From positions 1-64,000 of the forward strand of contig JAHLLM010000013.1 of NCBI GenBank assembly GCA_020444175.1: a stretch of DNA of 64,000 nucleotides, given 5' to 3'. The notes under the pieces were generated by a model. The model did not search any database and was not told the DNA's origin. It saw only the letters and a program-made list of their open reading frames with translations. This document shows, in pieces, positions 52,393 through 61,815 of the stretch (its first letter is position 1; each line of letters begins with the position of its first letter). The stretch comes from Desulfobulbaceae bacterium. Its GTDB lineage: Bacteria > Desulfobacterota > Desulfobulbia > Desulfobulbales > SURF-16. The position numbers and the translations under genes are program-made.

Positions 52393-54045
52393 ATGAAGCT
52401 TAAATTGAAAAAAAGCATAGGTTTTAAAATGGCTGTTGCCATGACATTCGGCCTTTTTATTGTGATCAGTTTTTTCTCTCACACAAGCGTTCGTTTATCT
52501 GAAAAACGCCTGCTGGCCATGGCGGAAGATGAATCGGCAAAAATGAGCAAGGCAATTAAAAGCAGCCTTGACACAGCCATGCTGAACAACGAAGAGGGTG
52601 GAGTACAGGGCATCATCGACGCTCTGGGCCAGGAAAGCATGGTCCGTGATATAAAAATTATTGATCTTAACGGTGAAGTAAAACGTGCCGAAAACAAAGC
52701 CGACATCGGCATTGTACTTGACCAGGGAGAAAAAAGCTGCGCGTTGTGCCATGCAGGTTCCCAGGTCTCCAACCAGAACCTCTCTGTTTTGTTTACCCTT
52801 AACAACGGCACACGCATTCTCAGAAACGTCAATCCCATCGAAAATGAAGACCGCTGCCATGGCTGCCACGATCCGCAGAACAGAATCCTCGGCAAACTCC
52901 TGGTTGACTTTACCACAGATGATATTGAAAAAATGGTGGTGGACAACAGAAAAGTCCTTATCCTGTCGGCAGTGGCGACTCTGTTTACCTCTGTCCTTCT
53001 CTGCTTTCTCCTGGCCACAGTGCTCGTCAAAAATCCGCTTCGAAATCTTCTTATTAAAATGAAGAACGCGGAAGGAGACATGGACCAGCAGGAAGATATC
53101 ATCGGCGAGGATGAAGTTGCCGTTCTGGACAGCACTTATGACTCCCTGATGACCGCTATCGAAGAACGAAACCAAAAGATAGAGCAGCAGATGAATGAGC
53201 TGCTTGCCCTTTACAATGTCAGCGAAATACTGAACAAAAGTACTTCCATAGAAGACAATGTGGACCTCATTCTCAAAGCACTGCAAATAGGTTTTCACGT
53301 TGAGAAATGCGCCATTCTCCTGCTGGACGGCCCATCTTCATTCGAGCTGAAAGGCTGCCTCGGCCAGGACAGAGATAAAGCCCAGGAGCTGACAGATTAT
53401 CTTGCCAGTCCTGAACAGCTTGAAAAGATTATGCAGGGGAACACCTTCATGGCCCAGGGGTGCGGCGAGAACAAGGATGCATTCCTGGTCGTGCCCCTGA
53501 AGGCGGCTAACACTATCATTGGAGTGATTGCCGTCTGCTCAGTGACTGGTACGGAGATAACCGCGGATGATCTTCAGAAATCTTTTGCCATTATCGCCAC
53601 TTCGCTTGCTCCTCACTTTCAGATCGGCCTGTCCCAGACCGAAAAGCAGGAAATGCAGATAAGCCCCTTCAACTCTTTTATCTCTTCAGTGGATAACGAA
53701 ATAGAAAATGTCCGGGAATATATGGGCTCTCTGTCCCTCGGCACCTTGCAAGTAACTAATTACCAGGACCTCTGCCAGACCAAAGGCGTAGAGCAAGCCT
53801 CCCATCTTGTTCAGGAGACTGCCGCCCAGTTTTCAGCCAACCTGAGCGCCGTTCACCAATGCACGCGTCTTTCAGAAAATGTCATTGCCGTTATTCTGCC
53901 CATGCTTGATTCCTTTGAGGCAACCGATGCTGTCCAACCAGTGCTGTCTCTTCTTAACACTGAGGCTCAACTGGACTTGAAACTTGCAACCTTCCCGGAC
54001 AATGGAGAAAACGGGCTTGAATTACTTCATATCCTGCAGGGATAA
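52393..54045 (+). CDS. Membrane diheme-c sensor with HAMP, GAF and degenerate GGDEF
   Basis: 550 residues. TM1 11-29, periplasmic domain with two heme-c sites (CALCH at 116-120 and CHGCH at 155-159), TM2 188-211, HAMP (212-260), GAF (about 275-405) and a C-terminal region (about 435-550). That region has the length and pattern of a GGDEF domain, but the catalytic motif position reads RLSENVIAVILP in place of RxGGDEFxxxLP. It can therefore not make c-di-GMP and may bind GTP or simply relay. The covalent hemes suggest redox or gas sensing in the periplasm. Confidence 0.85.
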   Translation: MKLKLKKSIGFKMAVAMTFGLFIVISFFSHTSVRLSEKRLLAMAEDESAKMSKAIKSSLDTAMLNNEEGGVQGIIDALGQESMVRDIKIIDLNGEVKRAENKADIGIVLDQGEKSCALCHAGSQVSNQNLSVLFTLNNGTRILRNVNPIENEDRCHGCHDPQNRILGKLLVDFTTDDIEKMVVDNRKVLILSAVATLFTSVLLCFLLATVLVKNPLRNLLIKMKNAEGDMDQQEDIIGEDEVAVLDSTYDSLMTAIEERNQKIEQQMNELLALYNVSEILNKSTSIEDNVDLILKALQIGFHVEKCAILLLDGPSSFELKGCLGQDRDKAQELTDYLASPEQLEKIMQGNTFMAQGCGENKDAFLVVPLKAANTIIGVIAVCSVTGTEITADDLQKSFAIIATSLAPHFQIGLSQTEKQEMQISPFNSFISSVDNEIENVREYMGSLSLGTLQVTNYQDLCQTKGVEQASHLVQETAAQFSANLSAVHQCTRLSENVIAVILPMLDSFEATDAVQPVLSLLNTEAQLDLKLATFPDNGENGLELLHILQG

Positions 54046-54187
54046 ATGCTCTTTACCGTGAACATCAAGAAGACTTGTTGCGGAGGACTTATCACGACGA
54101 TGTGCCATGGAGAAAAGGACAATCAAAGTCATAAGGAAAAGAAGAAGGCCCCTGACTTGACTGTCACAGTAAAGCAGAAAATACAGG

Positions 54188-54751
54188 TCAGCCGATGGTG
54201 GCTGACTCAATGTGAGTTGTACTGATGCAGATGAAATTGTGGGGCAGAGCTACTTCCTTCTTAAACCACTTGCCGTCCTTGTTGTAGATACTTATCATCT
54301 GCACATTCGTGAGTGGAATGAACTTATCATGGGACTTCTTTTTAAACAGTCCGTAAAAATCCCCTTGAATATCATAAAATGAATTTCCAACGACATTGGT
54401 GATGACATTGATCCGCTGCATTTTCTCATGCGCCTTGGAGACCATGGATGAAGCTCTTTTCTTCTCTTTCTCATCACCAATAGTCTGGAAATCGTCATAA
54501 AAATAAAATACCTCGGAAAGCTTCAATTGAATTTTATTAAATTTTCTGAATACCGCTGAATCATCAAAAGTCAGTGCCGCATCATACATCAGTATGGCGT
54601 TTTCAAAACATTTCTCACCAGGATTTTTCCAAAATACGTTCGAGCTGTTGAAAATGTCCGTTGTCCTTAATGCTGCGTTAGGTATATCAATGAGCCCTGA
54701 ATACTTTCTCCCCAAGGATGTTACAACCGCTACTTTTCTCTGTTCCGCCAT
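54188..54751 (-). CDS. Unknown protein next to a cyclase-like gene
   Basis: 187 residues, not recognised. Begins MAEQRKVAVVTSLGRKYSGLIDIPNAALRTTDIFN, contains a region rich in charged residues and ends in a beta segment (FKKEVALPHNFICISTTHIE). N-terminal beta strands (KVAVVTSLGRKYSGLIDI) recall small PilZ- or Sm-like barrels but this is not firm. No signal or membrane segment. Start chosen at the ATG that gives this N-terminus. Convergent to the heme sensor; upstream is the cyclase-like gene, separated by a 104-bp repeat. Confidence 0.6.
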   Translation of the reverse strand: MAEQRKVAVVTSLGRKYSGLIDIPNAALRTTDIFNSSNVFWKNPGEKCFENAILMYDAALTFDDSAVFRKFNKIQLKLSEVFYFYDDFQTIGDEKEKKRASSMVSKAHEKMQRINVITNVVGNSFYDIQGDFYGLFKKKSHDKFIPLTNVQMISIYNKDGKWFKKEVALPHNFICISTTHIESATIG

Positions 54752-54802
54752 GGTAATCGCCCGGTTATCTCTCTCTATTTTTAACAAAAAAATTTCTAAT
54801 TA

Positions 54803-54906
54803 TGATGGTCTCGCAAAAAGCTCTCAAGCTGACCATCCGCCAACGCAATATCAACAAGTTACATACTTGTCGGCGGCGGTTGAGGGGGTTTTTACGAAAC
54901 CGTCAA
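54803..54906 (+). repeat. 104-bp interspersed repeat, copy 2
   Basis: Identical to copy 3 (61448-61551) and two mismatches from copy 1 (26035-26138). It sits between two minus-strand genes, 42 bp beyond the stop of the cyclase-like gene. Confidence 0.9.
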
Positions 54907-54948
54907 TTATACTTGACGCAAGCATGTTTCATAACGAACCACCCTGTA

Positions 54949-56391
54949 TTAATACACAAAATCTTCCAGGGCTTCTTTTTCAAATCTTTCAACGCGCTCT
55001 CTCCCTTCAACAAGAAATTGAGCGGCGTAAGAACTCAAGGATTCAGCCGCTTCAGCAATTTCAGCGACAATTGTCTTTGTTTTGTTTGAACCGATTTTTG
55101 CCAATCCAGCAAGAGCAACAACACGTAACTCAAAAAAATCCTTCCTGTCCAAAGCAATTTCCTGCAATTTCTTTTTAACACAATTGGGACTTCCATGGAC
55201 AAGGTATACCAAGGCTCCATAGCGGATATCATCCCGGTTGCTTTTATCTAGAAGCTTTATAGCAGCAGATGTAGCCTTATGATTTTTCATTTTGGCGAGA
55301 ACATATAAGGCAGTCTTCAAAAGCTGCCCCTGGAGTTTCTCTGCGACCACAAGCTCCACCGCAAAATCAAGAGCTGTCTGATTATGGTAGAGGATGAGCG
55401 ACTTGAGAGCCCGTCGTGAAACAGCCTCCTGATAGGCATCCATGTTCTTCAAAATACTCAAAACAACTGTTTCTCCACCCTTGTCCCCAATACTTACGAT
55501 GGAATCAATGCAGGCTATTTGAATTCTGGGATCCTCGTATTCGTCAAACTCCAGCATGGTGGCCAGAGCTGGAACCGCCTGAGAGTTTTTCAGCCTGCCA
55601 AGTGAAGCTATCGCTTCAAGGCGCAGAAGCAGTGGCAAATTTCCATCCTGAGCAATGGAACAGAGCTTTTCAACAGCTCGCTCGTCATTTTTTCTACCAA
55701 GCATCTTGACGGCATTGACCTGTTGCTCATCATCTCCTCTTTCATAGAGGGTAAGCAGTATAGCTACCGGATCCAATCGCTTCGATTCAAACTTTTCATA
55801 GATATTTTGATTTTCGAAAGGCAGCTCTGCCTTTCGTCGCACTCGGTGTATTTCCTGTCCACCCCATTTTCTGGCCAAGGGCTTAACTCCGAGATTATCT
55901 GAAGCAAAATCCTGCCTGCCGGCTTTCTCCAGATAGCGCACAAAGGTATCGCAGGTCCACACCTCTCCAGGACGAAGTATCGGTTCCAGCCGCGAGGCGA
56001 GATTAACCTGTGCCCTGATGACTGCCCCGTCACCCGGAATAGTCCCGCTACTGTAAAACCTGCTGCTGTGCAGAGAAATGCGAACAGGCAGTCGAGGCAG
56101 TTGCAATTTGTCGAAATCATATTCCTTGCAGAAATCTCTCACCTTAAGGGCGCAGCTTGTTGCAGAAACTGGATTGGAAAATACGCAGCAAACTGTTCCC
56201 CCCACTGATGTAGAGGACAATGGATCAAAAGCGGAGATCACAGAAAAAAGGGTCGGATGGAACTGTTCAAAAAAACAACGTAGATGAGCACCACCTGCCA
56301 AGTCAGCAAATCCCTTGATATCAGCAATAAGCAAAAAAACCGTCTGGCACTCTTTTCCAGATGCTTTATCAACTTCAGTTTTTTGAGTCAT
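54949..56391 (-). CDS. Class III nucleotide cyclase-like protein with HEAT repeats
   Basis: 480 residues, cytosolic. Residues 15-185 form a class III cyclase homology domain: FLLIADIKGFADLAG with metal-binding Asp24, then VNLASRLEPILRPGEV with the transition-state Asn and Arg. The second metal Asp of the usual GD motif is Gly65 (TSVGGTVCCVF) and the usual nearby Lys is lost, so catalysis is doubtful. Residues about 200-475 are HEAT repeats (QVNAVKMLGRK, EAIASLGRLKNSQAVPAL), a protein-binding solenoid. Likely a nucleotide-binding scaffold or regulator rather than an active cyclase. Confidence 0.82.
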   Translation of the reverse strand: MTQKTEVDKASGKECQTVFLLIADIKGFADLAGGAHLRCFFEQFHPTLFSVISAFDPLSSTSVGGTVCCVFSNPVSATSCALKVRDFCKEYDFDKLQLPRLPVRISLHSSRFYSSGTIPGDGAVIRAQVNLASRLEPILRPGEVWTCDTFVRYLEKAGRQDFASDNLGVKPLARKWGGQEIHRVRRKAELPFENQNIYEKFESKRLDPVAILLTLYERGDDEQQVNAVKMLGRKNDERAVEKLCSIAQDGNLPLLLRLEAIASLGRLKNSQAVPALATMLEFDEYEDPRIQIACIDSIVSIGDKGGETVVLSILKNMDAYQEAVSRRALKSLILYHNQTALDFAVELVVAEKLQGQLLKTALYVLAKMKNHKATSAAIKLLDKSNRDDIRYGALVYLVHGSPNCVKKKLQEIALDRKDFFELRVVALAGLAKIGSNKTKTIVAEIAEAAESLSSYAAQFLVEGRERVERFEKEALEDFVY

Positions 56392-56989
56392 GTTTTTAAT
56401 ATTGTCGATTGAAGTTCAGTGCTGCACGGGTACATTTTTTTTACGCATATGCCATTTTAAGCAAAATGAAATATCAAGGTCAATATTTTCAATTTATTTC
56501 TCCTGACAACTTACTGTTTTTTTTACAACTTCCCCGCAAGACAGGAAATCATCAAGAAGAAAAACAAATTACTAAACATACTATTTCAAAGCAGACTGAC
56601 ATGGCAAGCAATCATTTTTTTCGACTCTGGACTCAAGGAGCCCGACTGGCGCATCAGCTCCGGAGATTCAGGGAAAACTTTGTAAGAATTCAACTTTTCT
56701 TCTGATGAATATTTGTGTTTTCAGACAATCGCTGAAAAAAATATTTTTCCTGCTCGAAGTTGCGAACCCGCTCCACGCATAGAAAAAACCTATCCACACT
56801 ATAGGTGCGACAATTTGCCACATTTCCATAATTAAAACCCATGGTATAGTACCACACTGTGTTAACTGGAATATTATTAGGTATTATTATCAGCAAGTAA
56901 GACTAGATATGGAAATCCGGTTAGCGTAATAATTTTGGAATGATCTAACAGCGTTTGGATCATGAAAATGAAAATGATGGAGGAGATTC
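56392..56989. other. Divergent intergenic region
   Basis: 598 bp between the cyclase-like gene and the split-Soret cytochrome gene. No credible gene. A short GGTA-TAG-TACC palindrome lies near 56844. Promoters for both genes must be here, but I could not place a confident -35/-10 pair. Confidence 0.4.
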
Positions 56990-57784
56990 ATGAAAGAAGG
57001 AAACAATGACTGCAAAGGATTATCACGACGTAAAATGCTTATCGGAACAGGTGCCTTGGCTGCTGGAGCAGCCCTGACGCAGTTCGGTGGTTTTATTAAA
57101 CCAGCCATGGCAACTGGCGGAAAAACAGAAAAATGGCCCTGGCCATATGAAAAACTCGATCCCGCAAAAACAGCAGAAATCTGTTACAATGAATGGTACA
57201 GAGTTTTCTGCGGTGCTGCTGTAATCAATAGTGTTGTCAGTCAGTTACGGGAAAAAGTAGGTGAGCCCTACACCTCTTTCCCTGCAGATGCATTCGTATT
57301 CCTGGAAGGTGGACAGCTTGGTTGGGGAACAATCTGCGGATCCCCTGCCGGAGCCAATATCGTTGCCAACCTCATTATCGGCCCCCGCATCTCCGGAGCC
57401 CATGAGGGTCACCTGATCGCTGCTGACATCATGCAATGGTACTCTGAAACAGCTCTGCCTACCTTTACACCGAAACACCCAAAAATTTCAGCAACCCTGC
57501 CGACAACCACAAGTCAGTCTCCGCTTTGCCATATTTCTGTTGGTAAATGGATGAAGGAAGCCAATAAAGCCCTGAAGAGCCCTGAAAGAAAAGATCGTTG
57601 CGCACGCGTTGCCGCCAGCACCGCCTACCGCCTGGTAGAATTGCTCAATGATTGGAAAGACGGCAAATACGAATCGACTTCCGACTTCAGCTGCGCAAAA
57701 GAGAATGGGATCACCGGACAGTTCAATTGCATGGAATGCCATGGCAACGATGTCCCTGAAGCACCTTCACCAACAAAATCATGA
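56990..57784 (+). CDS. Split-Soret cytochrome c
   Basis: 264 residues with a twin-arginine signal (GLSRRKMLIGTGALAAGAAL), so exported folded. One heme-c site near the C-terminus (CMECH, residues 247-251). The middle has the family stretch GWGTICGSPAGANIVANLIIG and a pattern of cysteines (CYNEW, FCGAA, ICGS, CHIS) that fits the split-Soret / C_GCAxxG_C_C family. In Desulfovibrio the protein is a dimer with two stacked hemes plus an iron-sulfur centre. GGAGGAG precedes the ATG. Monocistronic with its own terminator; electron partner unknown. Confidence 0.88.
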   Translation: MKEGNNDCKGLSRRKMLIGTGALAAGAALTQFGGFIKPAMATGGKTEKWPWPYEKLDPAKTAEICYNEWYRVFCGAAVINSVVSQLREKVGEPYTSFPADAFVFLEGGQLGWGTICGSPAGANIVANLIIGPRISGAHEGHLIAADIMQWYSETALPTFTPKHPKISATLPTTTSQSPLCHISVGKWMKEANKALKSPERKDRCARVAASTAYRLVELLNDWKDGKYESTSDFSCAKENGITGQFNCMECHGNDVPEAPSPTKS

Positions 57785-57926
57785 TAGTTTGGTAACTATT
57801 CAGCAAGCCAAAGGATCTTGCCTCAAGGCATGCTACGAACACGGTTTTACCTCCCTTTGACTGTGTTATGCACTTACATGCAGGCAAACATCTGAAGTAC
57901 TGCTGAGCTGAATAGAAGCAGTCATC

Positions 57927-57988
57927 AAACACAGAAACCCCTTCCTGGGCCGGAAATATACCGGACCAAGTAGGGGTTTCTGTGTTTT
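57927..57988. terminator. Bidirectional terminator between convergent genes
   Basis: Long stem AAACACAGAAACCCCT/AGGGGTTTCTGTGTTT with a second small GGCCGG/CCGG stem inside, ending in TTTT on the plus strand. It separates the cytochrome gene from trmN6. Confidence 0.75.
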
Positions 57989-58724
57989 AAGAAAAATCAG
58001 GCTCGTATAGTTTGGCCATTTGCGAGGAATATGCACCACCTGGTTGATCATAAATGAAAAAAGGAGGCAGAATGGTCAGTTCCTCCCCGCCGTTCTTGAC
58101 AACTTCCAGCATCACAAGCCTCCCCACGCCACCAGGATAACTGTGAACAACCTGAAGTTTTTTGGGCTCAAGCCCGGCCTGTTTCAGGGTGGCAACAAGA
58201 ACAGCAGCACGATTAGCAGGATAAATCAGTGCTGCTTTCCCCCTGTTTTTGAGACTGTACGATATGGCCCGGGATATATCGGCAAAGTCAGCCGCAATTT
58301 CATGGCGGGCAATTGCCTGCTCACTATCAGGATTAAGTCTGCCTGTGTCGATTTTTCCATAAGGAGGGTTGCAAACCACCCAATCAAAAATCTCCGCAGT
58401 AAACAGGGAGTTCATTTGACGCAAATCTCCCTGTTTTACATGAAAACGATCTTTGAAATTATTTAAAGAAATATTTTGCTTGATAAGGGAGACAAGGTCC
58501 GGTTGAAGCTCCAGGGTGGTGAGTGAAATCGCAGGCCATCGGTAGGCGAGAATGAGAGAAATCACACCACACCCCGCCCCCAGATCCAGGATTACATCTT
58601 TTTGGCGGGGATGAATAAAGTGGGCCAGCAAGACGGCATCAATTGAAAAACGATATCCCTCACTGTGCTGCACACAGGCAAGTCTGCCGTCAAAAAGAGT
58701 GTCCTCGGAAAGCTGTCCGGACAT
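57987..58724 (-). CDS. trmN6: tRNA1(Val) A37 N6-methyltransferase
   Basis: 245 residues, class I SAM methyltransferase. SAM site VILDLGAGCGVISLIL and catalytic NPPYGK are present, with QHSEGYRFSIDAVLLAHF at the N-terminus as in TrmN6 (YfiC). Modifies A37 of tRNA-Val in E. coli. Last gene before the bidirectional terminator; 14 bp after the DUF1015 gene, so co-transcribed with it. Confidence 0.9.
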   Translation of the reverse strand: MSGQLSEDTLFDGRLACVQHSEGYRFSIDAVLLAHFIHPRQKDVILDLGAGCGVISLILAYRWPAISLTTLELQPDLVSLIKQNISLNNFKDRFHVKQGDLRQMNSLFTAEIFDWVVCNPPYGKIDTGRLNPDSEQAIARHEIAADFADISRAISYSLKNRGKAALIYPANRAAVLVATLKQAGLEPKKLQVVHSYPGGVGRLVMLEVVKNGGEELTILPPFFIYDQPGGAYSSQMAKLYEPDFS

Positions 58725-58738
58725 GTCAACCCGGCAAA

Positions 58739-60097
58739 TTACTCGACAACTTCGTCTGCAACTATTTTATTGATCAAAAGTCCGGTGAGAATTTTCGGAT
58801 AAAAATAAGTTGATTTGTGGGGCATGATAAGATTCTCATCTGCAATTCTTTTAACCTGGGCCACAGGTGTATGATTCATCAAAAAAAGGATGGGGCTCTT
58901 ACCACCATCGCCTGCAACATCTTTCACGGCCGCATCAAGAGCCTCATCCGGATCACTGTAGTAGCTCACCAGGCCCTCATTGTCGCATTTATCATGACCC
59001 AGACCTAAAAGCCGATCAATAATAAGATCGGACAAGACAACAACATCAAGTTCCTGCAAGGCGTCGGGAATATCCGGACCAAGTGTTTTTGACATGATAT
59101 TCGGCTTTAAAGTGAGAAGAAAGCAGCGGTCCGAAGAGGGTTCATACATGCCGAAAACGGTTTCTTCCGTCCCCCTTTCCTCCATCCTTTCCAAGGCTTG
59201 CTCAATAAGAGTTTCTCTGCTGCCGCCGCCTATTTCGGTCAGCTCAAAATAATCGCCCATTTTTTCCTGCAAGGCATCAATACCAATTGACTCAGGAAAA
59301 TGAACGAGCCTATGGGTTGGCAGAACGGAAAGACCGGGGTCTTCCATGGGGCAAAGATACATCATAATATGATTATAGGGACTGCTGGCAGCAACCTTGC
59401 CCTGGCGCTTTTCCATTAACTCCCGCAACTGCAAGGCAGTTGTATAGCGATGATGGCCGTCCGCTATATAAAGCGATTTTTCATTGAACGCTTCCTGAAC
59501 TCGCTTGATTACGTCACTGTTTTTTACAGCCCAGAGAGAATGAATGCAGCCGTCCTGGTCTTCAACCCGGCAAAGGGGTTCGTCAGGGCAGGCTCCTTCC
59601 AGAAGCGACATTATTTTCCCTTCATTATCCGGATACAGTGAAAAAATCTGACTAAACTGAGCCTGGCATGTGTCAATAAGACGCAACCGGTCATCAGTGA
59701 CACCACGAAATGTCTTTTCATGGGGCTTGACTATTCCTTCCTCAAATTCAGCAAGTTGTACCAGTGTCACCAGTCCTTTTCTGGTAAAAACACGTCCATT
59801 TGCCAGGGTGTACTCTGTCTGATAGAGGTAAATGGATAAATCCTGGTCACGAATAAGAATCTCCTCATCCTGCCAGAGCCCGAATATTTTTTTAGCACTT
59901 TCGTATCGTTCTGTAGACGGTTGATCACCGGCCTGCTTGGTAAGATCAAGCTGAATCATGTTATATGGATTTTTCGACATGAGCGCAGCCTGGGCCTTTT
60001 CATCAATAACATCGTAGGGCGGCGTCACAACATCTTCCATGCGATTAATTTTTTTCAAATTATAGCGAAGGCCTCTAAAAGGGGCGATTTTAGCCAT
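58739..60097 (-). CDS. DUF1015 (SerK-like) family protein
   Basis: 452 residues, cytosolic. Family starts MAKIAPFRGLRYN and VVTPPYDVID; later YIADGHHRYTTAL is diagnostic. Archaeal members phosphorylate serine with ADP (SerK), but the activity of bacterial ones is unproved. First gene in a unit with trmN6. Confidence 0.88.
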   Translation of the reverse strand: MAKIAPFRGLRYNLKKINRMEDVVTPPYDVIDEKAQAALMSKNPYNMIQLDLTKQAGDQPSTERYESAKKIFGLWQDEEILIRDQDLSIYLYQTEYTLANGRVFTRKGLVTLVQLAEFEEGIVKPHEKTFRGVTDDRLRLIDTCQAQFSQIFSLYPDNEGKIMSLLEGACPDEPLCRVEDQDGCIHSLWAVKNSDVIKRVQEAFNEKSLYIADGHHRYTTALQLRELMEKRQGKVAASSPYNHIMMYLCPMEDPGLSVLPTHRLVHFPESIGIDALQEKMGDYFELTEIGGGSRETLIEQALERMEERGTEETVFGMYEPSSDRCFLLTLKPNIMSKTLGPDIPDALQELDVVVLSDLIIDRLLGLGHDKCDNEGLVSYYSDPDEALDAAVKDVAGDGGKSPILFLMNHTPVAQVKRIADENLIMPHKSTYFYPKILTGLLINKIVADEVVE

Positions 60098-60226
60098 GGA
60101 ACTTCCTCTCCTTCTTACTCAATGGATATTTAAACTTTGCGAATAATACTATTTATGATTAAATTGCGAGTTTCAAATATCATACTTTACTGCAAATTGT
60201 GACAAAAAACATCAGGAGAACTCTCT

Positions 60227-60607
60227 ATGTTTGACATTTTTATAAAAACCCATTTCTCAGCAGGGCATCACCTGCGCAACTATCCAGGTAATTGCGAAAA
60301 GCCCCATGGACACAACTGGAACGTCAAGGTTACCGTCAGGGCGACTGAGCTTGACGAACTCGGCATGGGTATTGATTTCCGCACTATCAAAAATGCGGTA
60401 AACAAGGTGATGGATGACATTGACCACTGTGACCTGAACGAGCACAGCGCTTTCCTAGACAGGAATCCATCCTCGGAAAACATTGCTGTTTACATCTTTG
60501 AAACATTGAAACAGGAACTCTCTTCAGAACGTTATCACCTGCATTCAATCATGGTGGGCGAAACAGATAGCAGCGGTGTGGTTTACCATGGCCCATCCGC
60601 AGCCTGA
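60227..60607 (+). CDS. queD: 6-carboxytetrahydropterin synthase
   Basis: 126 residues, QueD/PTPS. Zinc histidines His14, His27 and His29 (SAGHH, PHGHNW), catalytic Cys23, and the C-terminal MVGETDSSGVVY are in place. Second step of queuosine and 7-deazaguanine synthesis. Overlaps queE by 20 bases. Confidence 0.94.
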   Translation: MFDIFIKTHFSAGHHLRNYPGNCEKPHGHNWNVKVTVRATELDELGMGIDFRTIKNAVNKVMDDIDHCDLNEHSAFLDRNPSSENIAVYIFETLKQELSSERYHLHSIMVGETDSSGVVYHGPSAA

Positions 60608-61289
60608 TACCATCGACCCATTGCATCTTCAGGTTTCCGAACTTTTTTACTCTATACAGGGGGAATCGACTTTCGCCGGTTACCCCTGTGCCTTTATACG
60701 ACTGGCCGGCTGCAATCTCCGCTGCTCCTACTGTGATGCCCGTTATACATACGAGGAACCGTTCAGACCTCTGCAGCTTAATGAAATCATCAATTTTACG
60801 GAAAAATATCCTGCGGCCCTGGTGCAGATAACAGGAGGAGAGCCCCTCATCCAGCAGGGCACCTATCCATTACTGGAAAAACTCCTGCTGGCCGGTCGTC
60901 TTGTGCTGCTTGAAACAAACGGCAGTATCAGCCTGAAAGATGTGCCGGATGATGTCGTGAAAATCATGGATTTCAAGTGCCCCGGCAGCGGGATGTCTGA
61001 AAAGATGCATGTTGCCAACCTCAAAATGCTTTCCCCGGCTGACGAGCTGAAATTTGTTATCAGTTCAAGAGGAGATTATGAGTGGGCTGTCAACTGCCTT
61101 TATGACCACATTCCGGATGTTAATAACCCTGTCCATATTAAGAACCGGGTAAAAGTGCTCTTCTCACCAGTGACAGGGGCATTGGACCAAAGCGAACTTG
61201 CCCAGTGGATTCTTGACGACGGGCTTCTTGTTCGCCTGCAACTGCAGCTCCACACCATTCTGTGGCCAGCAAAGACAAGAGGCTTCTAA
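60588..61289 (+). CDS. queE: 7-carboxy-7-deazaguanine synthase
   Basis: 233 residues, radical SAM. Cluster motif CNLRCSYC near residues 40-47, YSIQGESTFAGYPCAFIRL before it and QITGGEPLIQ after it. Makes CDG from the QueD product, as a step towards queuosine. Start chosen at MAHPQPD, inside queD, so translation is probably coupled. No queC or queF is in the window. Confidence 0.94.
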   Translation: MAHPQPDTIDPLHLQVSELFYSIQGESTFAGYPCAFIRLAGCNLRCSYCDARYTYEEPFRPLQLNEIINFTEKYPAALVQITGGEPLIQQGTYPLLEKLLLAGRLVLLETNGSISLKDVPDDVVKIMDFKCPGSGMSEKMHVANLKMLSPADELKFVISSRGDYEWAVNCLYDHIPDVNNPVHIKNRVKVLFSPVTGALDQSELAQWILDDGLLVRLQLQLHTILWPAKTRGF

Positions 61290-61447
61290 CCTCTTCTTTT
61301 TTCCGCATACATACACACCAGTTTACATCTCGCACCCATACCTCAAACACCGGGAGTTCAAGTTGATTTATCTGTCTCTGCAGCACAAGCAATGCGGGTT
61401 CCTGCTTTAGCGGACTCACACTGTGCCAGCGAATAATCAGCCAAATA

Positions 61448-61551
61448 TGATGGTCTCGCAAAAAGCTCTCAAGCTGACCATCCGCCAACGCAATATCAAC
61501 AAGTTACATACTTGTCGGCGGCGGTTGAGGGGGTTTTTACGAAACCGTCAA
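61448..61551 (+). repeat. 104-bp interspersed repeat, copy 3
   Basis: Identical to copy 2 at 54803. Lies in the 526-bp gap between queE and the DpaA-like gene; nothing else coding is seen in that gap. Confidence 0.9.
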
Positions 61552-61815
61552 ATATGTACTGTTAAATTTTTTTTACCTCAATCACCATAAAAAGGACAAA
61601 TTCCTTTACTTCACAAATGGAAAAAAATTTGCCCCCCCCTTAACCATCCGAAAAGAAATGATATCTTGAATATCATTTTTGGCGGGTCTATTTATTGCTT
61701 ATCTAAATATCTATTCATTTCCTGATTTATTTTCCGATATAATTAGAAGTGTGATTAAATATCATATGCGCGATTAACTTTTCTTCAAGGTCACAAAGCT
61801 TGACAGGAGAGGAAG

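Noticed and set aside
54594-55178. 194-residue plus-strand frame
   Set aside because: It spans two minus-strand genes and the 104-bp repeat; a shadow frame.
56409-56705. 98-residue plus-strand frame
   Set aside because: Low-complexity AT-rich sequence without ribosome site.
61684-61698. Weak sigma-54-like GG-N10-GC match upstream of the DpaA-like gene
   Set aside because: Only the spacing and TTGC fit; the -24 box is poor.
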